Shown here in pieces: positions 54,145-64,000 of a stretch of 64,000 nt of DNA. Position numbers and translations under genes: made by a program. This DNA is from Symsagittifera roscoffensis (lineage: Eukaryota > Xenacoelomorpha > Acoela > Convolutidae). The stretch's first letter is position 1. Every line of letters begins with the position of its first letter. The DNA is taken from assembly GCF_963678635.1 (NCBI RefSeq), contig NC_087070.1, positions 16,247,840-16,311,839 on the forward strand, given 5' to 3'. The notes under the pieces were generated by a model. It was not told the origin of the DNA. It worked only from the letters and a program-made list of their open reading frames with translations, and searched no databases.

Positions 54145-55579
54145 TGTTTTAACATAATCCTACTTAAAAAGTATTACAAACTGCAAATTTTGATTTCTTT
54201 TTTTTGAAAAAAGCCGGTTTCGAGGCGTCAAATTTTTACAACTTTAAGCTATTTGAGCAGTCCCCAAAGTTACCAGAAGCTAATTGTGTCAGTCCAATAT
54301 AGTATGATTAAATAAGCAGCACAGAATCTTCTTGCCATTGTCTTAAAAAAATTTAGTGGTCTTAAAAATTAGTATCGTTATTTAAAACTTGAGATAAATA
54401 TTAAGATAAGCAAATTTGAAAATAATTTGTGAGAAAATATTACAGAAATCGAAAAAAAAATCACAAAGAAAAATTTTCTTAATACTCAAAAAACTTTTTT
54501 TTAATTGAGCATAACTACGTTTCTAGCTTTTAGTTTTGTGTGGAAAAACAAAAAAAAAACAAAAAAAAATTAAAAAACATGAATACAAAATTCTTCCCCA
54601 TTTTTTAAATGGTTGGATTAAAAATATTTTTTGCAAAATTTATAAACCGTGCTGAAAATTGGCAATTCGCTTACATCAACGTCCAAAAAATTCGCTATTT
54701 TTGGAAAAAAACTTTCAGAGAGCGAAACATTTTAGAGAGACATAATGAAAACGCAACGTTGCCATCTTTATTTTTGCGGATCCCTTTGATTCTTCATTCA
54801 AAACAAAATCGAGTTCAATTGTTACGGTGTTGAATCAAATTATCAAAACAAAACTAACAAAGCTTAAAATTTCCTAAGCGTTTTTTTTCTAAATTGGGCT
54901 AGGATTAGATAAAAGGAAAAAATTTACCAGAATTATTACAAAGCATTAAATTTTGCGCGAATCAAAACCAAAAATTCATCCCAAAAACTTGCCTTTTTGG
55001 TTTTTTTAATTTAATCAAGAATTATGCTGAAAGTGCCAAACTAATTGATGAGAAAGTTAAATCATAAGTAGCTTCTCACAGAGTCCATCAAATTATAGTA
55101 AAAAATTTTGAAAGCCTTAATTTTCTATGTTTTTGAGACTTCCTTTGATATAACTTTCTCGTCAAATTTTTAAGTTGTTCCAGAATTTTTGTTTAACTTT
55201 CAAAAAACAAATTGACCCATTTTTGGGTAAAAAGTTGGTTAAGAATTGCGGGGAAAATTTTTTTTTTTCTGGTGAAGTTCTAAGCAACTTATGTTCTGCT
55301 AAATTTTTGGCTTGTCTTATTAAACTTCGAGAATAACGCGTTCGATGTTTTAATTTTTATTCGTTTTGTACGGATAATTTAAATCAGCACTGTTCAATCG
55401 GCGCAGTAATTTGATAAGTATATTAAATTTGTTACGAATTGTAATTTTTCCTATGTAAGGCTGTTTTGGATGATTTTTTAAATCTCATGCAACAAAATTC
55501 ACTCCATACAGATTGGAAAAGCGATCAAACAAATCAAAGGTTTTAGAACAAGAAATTAGATGATAACAGACTCAACTGA

Positions 55580-56625
55580 AAATATCGAAACGTATTGAGA
55601 AATTCGAAACGTATCTAGGCGGGGCCGAAAAAAAACAAATTTTCAGATTTTCAAAAATTGTCGGTCGAGAAAGTCGAGAAAGTGAAACATACCCAATTTG
55701 GTCCAAAAAGTCGAAACTTCAATGCGGCGTCAAAAAATCAAATTTTTTAAAAAATTTTCGGTCGAGAAAGTGGAAACATACCCAATTTGGTCCAGAAAGT
55801 CGAAACATCTATGCGGCGTCAGAAATCAAATTTCTAAAAATTGTCGGACGAGAAAGTCAAAACACATCAATTTTTGGTCGGGAAAGTCAAATTTTATGTA
55901 TCTATGCGGGGTCGATTAACTAAATTTTCAAATTTGTAAAATCTTTCGGTCGAGAAAAAGGAAACATACCCAATTTGGTCCAGAAAGTCGAAAAATATAT
56001 GCGGGGTCGAAAAACCAAACTTTTAAAAATTTTTGGTCCAGAAAGTCGAAACACATCAATTTTTGGTCGGGAAAGTCAAACTGTATGAATCTATGCGGAG
56101 TCCATTAACCAAATTTTCAAATTTTTAAAAATTGTTGGTCGAGAAAGTGGAAACATACCCAATTTGGTCCAGAAAGTCGAAACATCTATGCGGCTTCAAA
56201 AAATCAAATTTTTAAAAATTGTCGGTCGAGAAAGTCAAAACACAACAATTTTTGGTCAGGAAATTCAAATTGTGTGTATCTGTGCGGGGTCGATTAACCA
56301 AATTTTCCAATTTTTAAAAATTGTCGGTCGAGAAAGTGGAAACATACCCAATTTGGTCCAGAGAGTCGAAACATCTATGCGGGGTCGAAAAACCAAATTT
56401 TTAAAAATTTTCGTTCGAGAAAGTCAAAACTTGTCGACTTTTGGCCGAAAAACTCGAAACATATCTATCCGGGATCGAACAGAGAAAAGTTTAAAAATGC
56501 CGGTCGAGAAAGTCGAAACATATCTGAACTGGTTCGAACAAAGTCGAACACTTTTTTTGTTGGGTCAAGAAACTCGAAACATACCAAAGTTTGGTCAGAA
56601 AGTCGATACATAAATCGAGAGCACC
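55580..56625 (+). repeat. 188-189 bp satellite block in unit B
   Basis: The AAACATACCCAATTTGG phrase occurs at about 55683, 55772, 55960, 56149 and 56338, so spacings are ~89, 188, 189 and 189 bp. There are more periods than in unit A (three), indicating expansion after the units separated. Confidence 0.9.
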
Positions 56626-56993
56626 TCACCCGGGGACGAAAACCCAACGAAACCAGATACAAAATCAAAGCGCAACCCGATTGAAGCATGATTATTATAT
56701 AGTTCATATATTTCATGGTTTAAAGCATGCGTTTATATCTTCAAGAATATCTATACTCAACTTACTAATCATGAATTATTTACTAATTCTTATACTCTGA
56801 TACCGAATTTCAAGTCAAACCACTCCACTGAAAGACTTAAATAAAGTTGGTCTGAAGATTAACCTCTCAAACTGGAAATTATATGACAACGATGCTCCAA
56901 TGGAATCGCACATTATTTTTTTACCTGACCTCTTTGATTAGTGTAACTAAGATCGTTTTAGGGAAATTTAATCCCGTCAGACGAATAAAATGA

Positions 56994-57206
56994 AGAAAAA
57001 GACTAAGAAAGAGAGCCCATGTTAGCTGTAGATATAGAGGAAATTCTGGTATAAAACGCGGCGAAAAGTTTGTGAAAGTCCAAGTAGCAGTCTGCCCAGC
57101 CAAAGACGCTCTCTGTACAGCATGTTATTTCAAAAGTCATTATACAACAAAATTTAAAATTCAGAAGGAAAAAAATGTAAGTCTGATCAAAAACCAAGTA
57201 AATTGA
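56994..57206 (+). pseudogene. piggyBac-type transposase C-terminal fragment, unit B
   Basis: Open from after TGA 56991-56993 to TGA 57204-57206, without ATG. It has the same cysteine-rich pattern as 51450-51665, with Asp for Tyr and Lys for Glu changes. The preceding 270 bp of unit A are missing here, so the N-terminal side differs. Confidence 0.5.
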
Positions 57207-59481
57207 AAAAAAAAGAAAAAATTTTCTTTTGAAAACAAATTAATTTCATCGGATCGACTTTTTCAAAAAAATTATGTATGTAAAAAATTTCGTGTCGTAA
57301 CTAAAGCATGGTCTATTTCGTCATAACAACAGTTATTCAACATCGAACGTGACAACATTATTTGTAGAAGAGGGAAACGAACTGAAGAAACTAGTAAACA
57401 ATGGATTGGGAAAAGAAAATTTTGCGCATATGAACATTAAAGTGGATTTGGCTATCTCACAAGAAAAATGTACTTCACAAACTATAATTCGGAGAAAAAA
57501 AGAAAACCACCAGTAACAAAGACAATAAAAATTTTTTTAACACATCTTGCTGGTATTTTGCTTGCAAATAAGCCTATATATTGTAGCTACGCTATCGTTG
57601 GTTGCATAAAATCGTGAAACAATGAAAACAAACTTGATTATACTTTAAACCCTCAAAAAAAGTTACTGATACAAAAAAAAATTTATGCAGAACAAATATC
57701 GGAAAGATTCATCGAACCAAACATGACATTCCAGAACATATCTAAGTGCCTTCAACTTTGGCATTGTAGCAAAAATACTTGAATCACATAAAGGAATTAT
57801 TAAAAGTCAATTAATCTCAACAATATCGTAGACTTTTTGCTCAAGCAGAACAACCAATCTCACGAACTGTAACAGAATGTAGGCAAGAGAATACACTTGA
57901 ATTCATCATGAGTATTTAGCGTAGGATCAAAACAAACAGCCCTTAATTCTGGCATACAAGTAGAGATACATCACAAGTCTCCGTAGAACAACGAAAATTG
58001 AAACAATTCAAACGCTTAAGTTTTTCGAGCACTTTACACTCCAATCAGACTGACAAGGTAATTATTTCGAAATTGACCCGAATTTTTTTCGAAACGATTT
58101 TGACCAATAGAAGAAAAAACACAATATATCGATTAAACGAATTCGAATTGAATTTACCATTGTAAAAATGTCTAATCAAAATCATATTTATACCTGCGTA
58201 TACACCCTTAACAATTTAAGCAATTGAAGTAATATGACAACTAAAGTATGGCACAAAAACAATCAAATAAAACAGATACATCAAAAGAAAGAAAAAATTT
58301 GCAATTAAGATACTATAAAAAGGCTGTTTTTTTTCAGACAGAAATCTGCTATATTGGTAGAGTACTAAAAAATGGAAGAAAATTAAATGTTTTTTTTTAA
58401 ACTCTTATCACCTAAAAAATATAATTCGCAAACAGTGATCCCTTTTGGAAAATTATTCTTAAAACCTGCTTGTTTGTTTTAAACTATATTCATTTGCTGT
58501 TGAAATTTGTTGCTTTCGATTAAGTTTTTATACTTTCAACATTTGATTTTCTTGTTAATTTTTTTGATTGATGCAGATTTTCAAAAAAAGCTGAAAAATT
58601 TTGTAGAAAAAATTTTACAAAAAGTTACTATTGTTTTTGAAAAATTTTTTAAACCGCCATTAGATAAAAAATGAAAAATATTAACAAAAAAATTAATTGA
58701 AGTAAAATTTTCAGCTTCTCGCCCTTTGCAAGGTTTAGTTAACCTCTTCTTTCTCAGAAATATGTACTTTTTGGGCGCAAAAGGTGTCTTCAGAAAACTA
58801 AATTAGAATTGGTCAACTTAAAATATCCGTAATCTGCCGTCTCTACCCCAAAATACGTTTCTTAAGTAGAAAAAGTGTTATTGTTCATTTTGGTTAATTA
58901 GAGACATATCACAGACATTCTTGCATAAATTTTCGGAAAATACTTGCAAAGTAACAAAACGTTTTGAGGCTTAAAAAGATAATGTAATGGATTATATTGA
59001 ATTTTAAAAGAGAGTTGGCTGTTTTCCAAAAACTTTGTATATAATGGATTCTCTTGGCAAAAAAATCAATTTCAGTGCCAAAATTAAAGAATTACATTCA
59101 ATTGTATCACAATATTTTGATTTTTCGATTTTTTTGTCTGAAAACTTAGATAACATTGACTCTATAATCATTTTTTTTTGTCTTATATTTCCATCTGTAA
59201 TCTTTTATAGTGGTTTTTATTTCATCGGAAATCTAATATAAATGATTATTTTTTAAAATATGAGATGATTTTTAAAAAACACCTGTATATTTAAGAAACA
59301 TTCTTTCCGAAAATCCATAAAATTTGATCACAATTGGACATTATAATCGCTTATTGAAATCGTTCAATAATATAAATTGGCAAAAAAATATCTTTCAATC
59401 CAATTTTAGTTAAAATTTGCTCACTTACTATTGATTCATGTCTACGGACCATAATAAGTCAAAAAAACCAACTAGCATCAA

Positions 59482-59685
59482 TTAAAGTCCAGTGCGATAA
59501 AACTTTTGAGAAGAGAGCGCCTCAAAATGCAATTTACCCTCCAAAATGGTTTCGGGTTTCAATGAATTGGCTGCAGCAATAAATTTATATAAATGATCTT
59601 CTTTAGCGTTTCGGCATTGATTGCAAAACCTGAAACGAAAAACAGAAAGTTGATATAAAATGTTATGGAAACTGCCCCTTTTCAA
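59482..59685 (-). CDS. Exon-like minus-strand frame, unit C (67 codons)
   Basis: The unit C counterpart of 53941-54144, with the same acceptor-like boundary and stop and one residue changed (Glu for Lys after LKP). The same doubts apply: units B and C are so similar overall that near-identity of the protein is weak evidence of selection. Confidence 0.3.
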   Translation of the reverse strand: MKRGSFHNILYQLSVFRFRFCNQCRNAKEDHLYKFIAAANSLKPETILEGKLHFEALSSQKFYRTGL

Positions 59686-61189
59686 TGTTTTAACATAATC
59701 CTACTTAAAAAGTATTACAAACTGCAAATTTTGATTTCTTTTTTTTTGAAAAAAGCCGGTTTCGAGGCGTCAAATTTTTACAACTTTAAGCTATTTGAGC
59801 AGTCCCCAAAGTTACCAGAAGCTAATTGTGTCAGTCCAATATAGTATGATTAAATAAGCAGAACAGAATCTTCTTGCCATTGTCTTAAAAAAATTTAGTG
59901 GTCTTAAAAATTAGTATCGTTATTTAAAACTTGAGATAACTATTAAGATAATCAAATTTGAAAATAATTTGTGAGAAAATATTACAGAAATCGAAAAAAA
60001 AATCACAAAGAAAAATTTTTCAATTTGTTTCTCAGAGTTTTGAAATTTTGAAGTTTTTGATTCCAAAAAAACGCTAAAATACTCAAAAAACTTTTTTTTA
60101 ATTGAGCATAACTACGTTTCTAGCTTTTAATTTTGTGTGGAAAAACAAAAAAAAAAGAAAAAAAAAACAAAAAAAAAATTAAAAAACATGAATACAAAAT
60201 TCTTCCCCATTTTTTAAATGGTTGGATTAAAAATATTTTTTGCAAAATTTATAAACCGTGCTGAAAATTGGCAATTCGCTTACATCAACGTCCAAAAAAT
60301 TCGCTATTTTTGGAAAAAAACTTTCAGAGAGCGAAACATTTTAGAGAGACATAATGAAAACGCAACGTTGCCATCATTATTTTTGCGGATCCCTTTGATT
60401 CTTCATTCAAAACAAAATCGAGTTCAATTGTTACGGTGTTGAATCAAATTATCAAAACAAAACAAACAAAGCTTAAAAACTCCTAAGCGTTTTTTTTCTA
60501 AATTGGGCTAGGATTAGATAAAAGGAAAAAATTTACCAGAATTATTACAAAGCATTAAATTTTGCGCGAATCAAAACCAAAAATTCATCCCAAAAACTTG
60601 CCTTTTTGGTTTTTTTAATTTAATCAAGAATTATGCTGAAAGTGCCAAACTAATTGATGAGAAAGTTAAATCATAAGTAGCTTCTCACACAGTCCATCAA
60701 AGTAAAAAATTTTGAAAGCCTTAATTTTCTATGTTTTTGAGACTTCCTTTGATATAACTTTCTCGTCAAATTTTTAAGTTGTTCCAGAGTTTTTGTTTAA
60801 CTTTCAAAAAACAAATTGACCCATTTTTGGGTAAAAAGTTGGTTAAGAATTGCGGGGAAATTTTTTTTTTTTTTTCTGGTGAAGTTCTAATCAACTTATG
60901 TTCTGCTAAATTTTTGGCTTGTCTTATTAAACTTCGAGAATAACGCGTTCGATGTTTTAATTTTTATTCGTTTTGTACGGATAATTTAAATCAGCACTGT
61001 TCAATCGGCGCAGTAATTTGATAACTATATTAAATTTGTTACGAATTGTAATTTTTCCTATGTAAGGCTGTTTTGGATGATTTTTTAAATCTCATGCAAC
61101 AAAATTCACTCCATACAGATTGGAAAAGCGATCAAACAAATCAAAGGTTTTAGAACAAGAAATTAGATGATAACAGACTCAACTGAAAA

Positions 61190-62230
61190 TATCGAAACGT
61201 ATTGAGAAATTCGAAACGTATCTAGGCGGGGCCGAAAAAAAACAAATTTTCAGATTTTCAAAAATTGTCGGTCGAGAAAGTCGAGAAAGTGAAACATACC
61301 CAATTTGGTCCAAAAAGTCGAAACTTCAATGGGGCGTCAAAAAATCAAATTTTTTAAAAAATTTTCGGTCGAGAAAGTGGAAACATACCCAATTTGGTCC
61401 AGAAAGTCGAAACATCTATGCGGCGTCAGAAATCAAATTTCTAAAAATTGTCGGTCGAGAAAGTCAAAACACATCAATTTTTGGTCGGGAAAGTCAAATT
61501 TTATGTATCTATGCGGGGTCGATTAACTAAATTTTCAAATTTGTAAAATCTTTCGGTCGAGAAAAAGGAAACATACCCAATTTGGTCCAGAAAGTCGAAA
61601 AATATATGCGGGGTCGAAAAACCAAACTTTTAAAAATTTTTGGTCAAGAAAGTCGAAACACATCAATTTTTGGTCGGGAAAGTCAAACTGTATGAATCTA
61701 TGCGGAGTCCATTAACCAAATTTTCAAATTTTTAAAAATTGTTGGTCGAGAAAGTGGAAACATACCCAATTTGGTCCAGAAAGTCGAAACATCTATGCGG
61801 CTTCAAAAAATCAAATTTTTAAAAATTGTCGGTCGAGAAAGTCAAAACACAACAATTTTTGGTCAGGAAATTCAAATTGTGTGTATCTGTGCGGGGTCGA
61901 TTAACCAAATTTTCCAATTTTTAAAAATTGTCGGTCGAGAAAGTGGAAACATACCCAATTTGGTCCAGAGAGTCGAAACATCTATGCGGGGTCGAAAAAC
62001 CAAATTTTAAAAAATTTTCGGTCGAGAAAGTCAAAACTTGTCGACTTTTGGCCGAAAAAGTCGAAACATATCTATCCGGGATCGAACAGAGAAAAGTTTA
62101 AAAATGCCGGTCGAGAAAGTCGAAACATATCTGAACTGGTTCGAACAAAGTCGAACACTTTTTTTGTTGGGTCAAGAAACTCGAAACATACCAAAGTTTG
62201 GTCAGAAAGTCGAGACATAAATCGAGAGCA
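61190..62230 (+). repeat. 188-189 bp satellite block in unit C
   Basis: The same phrase order and number of periods as unit B, nearly identical in sequence. Frames of 60-80 codons cross it and are not treated as genes. Confidence 0.9.
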
Positions 62231-62600
62231 CCTCACCCGGGGACGAAAACCCAACGAAACCAGATACAAAATCAAAGCGCAACCCGATTGAAGCATGATT
62301 ATTATATAGTTCATATATTTAATGGTTTAAAGCATGCATTTATATCTTCAAGAATATCTATACTCAACTTACTAATCATGAATTATTTACTAATTCTTAT
62401 ACTCTGATACCGAATTTCAAGTCAAACCACTCCACTGAAAGACTTAAATAAAGTTGGTCTGAAGATTAACCTCTCAAACTGGAAATTATATGACAACGAT
62501 GCTCCAATGGAATCGCACATTCTTTTTTTACCTGACCTCTTTGATTAGTGTAACTAAGATCGTTTTAGGGAAATTTAATCCCGTCAGACGAATAAAATGA

Positions 62601-62813
62601 AGAAAAAGACTAAGAAAGAGAGCCCATGTTAGCTGTAGATATAGAGGAAATTCTGGTATAAAACGCGGCGAAAAGTTTGTGAAAGTCCAAGTAGCAGTCT
62701 GCCCAGCCAAAGACGCTCTCTGTACAGCATGTTATTTCAAAAGTCATTATACAACAAAATTTAAAATTCAGAAGGAAAAAAATGTAAGTCTGATCAAAAA
62801 CCAAGTAAATTGA
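62601..62813 (+). pseudogene. piggyBac-type transposase C-terminal fragment, unit C
   Basis: The counterpart of 56994-57206 at an offset of 5607 bp, with no ATG and ending at TGA 62811-62813. It retains the cysteine-rich pattern. Confidence 0.5.
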
Positions 62814-64000
62814 AAAAAAAGAAAAAATTTTCTTTTGAAAACAAATTAATTTCATCGGATCGATTTTTCAAAAAAATTATGTATGTAAAAAATTTCGTGT
62901 CGTAACTAAAGCATGGTCTATTTCGTCATAACAACAGTTATTCAACATCGAACGTGACAACATTATTTGTAGAAGAGGGAAACGAACTGAAGAAACTAGT
63001 AAACAATGGATTGGGAAAAGAAAATTTTGCGCATATGAACATTAAAGTGGATTTGGCTATCTCACAAGAAAAATGTACTTCACAAACTATAATTCGGAGA
63101 AAAAAAGAAAACCACCAGTAACAAAGACAATAAAAACATTTTTAACACTTCTTGCTGGTATTTTGCTTGCAAATAGGCCTATATATTGTAGCTACGCTAT
63201 CGTTGGTTGCATAAAATCGTGAAACAATGAAAACAAACTTGATTATACTTTAAACCCTCAAAAAAAGTTACTGATACAAAAAAAAATTTATGCAGAACAA
63301 ATATCGGAAAGATTCATCGAACCAAACATGACATTCCAGAACATATCTAAGTGCCTTCAACTTTGGCATTGTAGCAAAATTACTTGAATCACATAAAGGA
63401 ATTATTAAAAGTCAATTAATCTCAACAATATCGAAGACTTTTTGCTCAAGCAGAACAACCAATCTCACGAACTGTAACAGAATGTAGGCAAGAGAATAAA
63501 CTTGAATTCATCATGAGTATTTAGCGTAGGATCAAAACAAACAGCCCTTAATTCTGGCATACAAGTAGAGATACATCACAAGTCTCCGTAGAACAACGAA
63601 AATTGAAACAATTCAAACGCTTAAGTTTTTCGAGCACTTTACACTCCAATCAGACTGACAAGGTAATTATTTCGAAATTGACCCGAATTTTTTTCGAAAC
63701 GATTTTGACCAATAGAAGAAAAAACACAATATATCGATTAAACGAATTCGAATTGAATTTACCATAGTAAAAATGTCTGATCAAAATCATATTTATACCT
63801 GCGTATACACCCTTAACAATTTAAGCAATTGAAGTAATATGACAACTAAAGTATGGCACAAAAACAATCAAATAAAACAGATACATCAAAAAAAGAAAAA
63901 AATTGCAATTAAGATACTATAAAAAGGCTGTTTTTTTTCAGACAGAAATCTGCTATATTGGTAGAGTATTAAAAAATGGAAGAAAATTAAATGTTTTTTT

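Larger units (their letters stand above)
52869..58445 (+). repeat. Tandem macro-repeat, unit B (5.58 kb)
   Basis: It is collinear with units A and C and much closer to C. It includes the extra ~460-bp segment (about 53866-54324) that carries the minus-strand exon-like frame, a satellite block enlarged to five periods, and the piggyBac-like fragment. Confidence 0.93.
58446..64000 (+). repeat. Tandem macro-repeat, unit C (runs off the window)
   Basis: Almost identical to unit B over most of its length by eye, with homopolymer length differences and a few substitutions. At 64000 it lacks only about 58 bp relative to unit B, so the array may continue. Confidence 0.93.

Overview
The window looks like nuclear DNA from an invertebrate animal. 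It is AT-rich and gene-poor, has long non-coding stretches, many decayed repeats, GT-AG splice sites, and one recognisable host exon (a sodium/proton antiporter of the SLC9B/NHA type). The species cannot be named from the sequence. A 200-base run of N at 11157-11356 marks an assembly gap.

1-27331 is dominated by one family of long terminal repeat (LTR) retroelements of the Ty3/gypsy type that carry an envelope gene. The main copy is complete from LTR to LTR (12171-27331, 15.2 kb). Its 408-bp LTRs differ at only two positions by eye, so it inserted recently. Its order is: 5' LTR, tRNA primer site, 1.25 kb leader with a duplicated hairpin, gag-like ORFs, a pol ORF (RT, RNase H, integrase), two tiny hydrophobic ORFs, a 377-codon ORF without ATG, an 872-aa envelope-like glycoprotein, a 599-aa ORF of unknown function, a small intron directly after the last stop codon, a 1.5 kb 3' untranslated tail and the 3' LTR. 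Several ORFs overlap stop-to-start (ATGA), which suggests coupled translation or splicing. The pol ORF appears to lack protease and the RT fingers, so this copy is probably defective although the ORF is open. The left edge (1-7651) holds the 3' half of an older, broken second copy, which is useful for comparison. 8203-10495 is an internally deleted copy in the opposite direction. It abuts a fragment of a non-LTR retrotransposon reverse transcriptase (about 10499-10705).

27332-40957 shows no supported gene. It contains several inverted-repeat elements, including a near-perfect 320-bp palindrome (34901-35220), a foldback element (about 35378-36085), and scattered copies of short repeat families. 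40958-41843 (minus strand) is the GC-rich first coding exon of the SLC9B-like antiporter, and its later exons were not found. 41844-47118 again has no supported gene.

47119-64000 is a tandem array of three copies of a ~5.6-5.75 kb unit; the third runs off the window. Each unit contains a 188-189 bp satellite block and a conserved short open frame resembling the cysteine-rich C-terminus of piggyBac-type transposases. Two units also contain a conserved exon-like reading frame on the minus strand. The most interesting system here is the giant envelope-bearing retroelement with its extra 3' genes.
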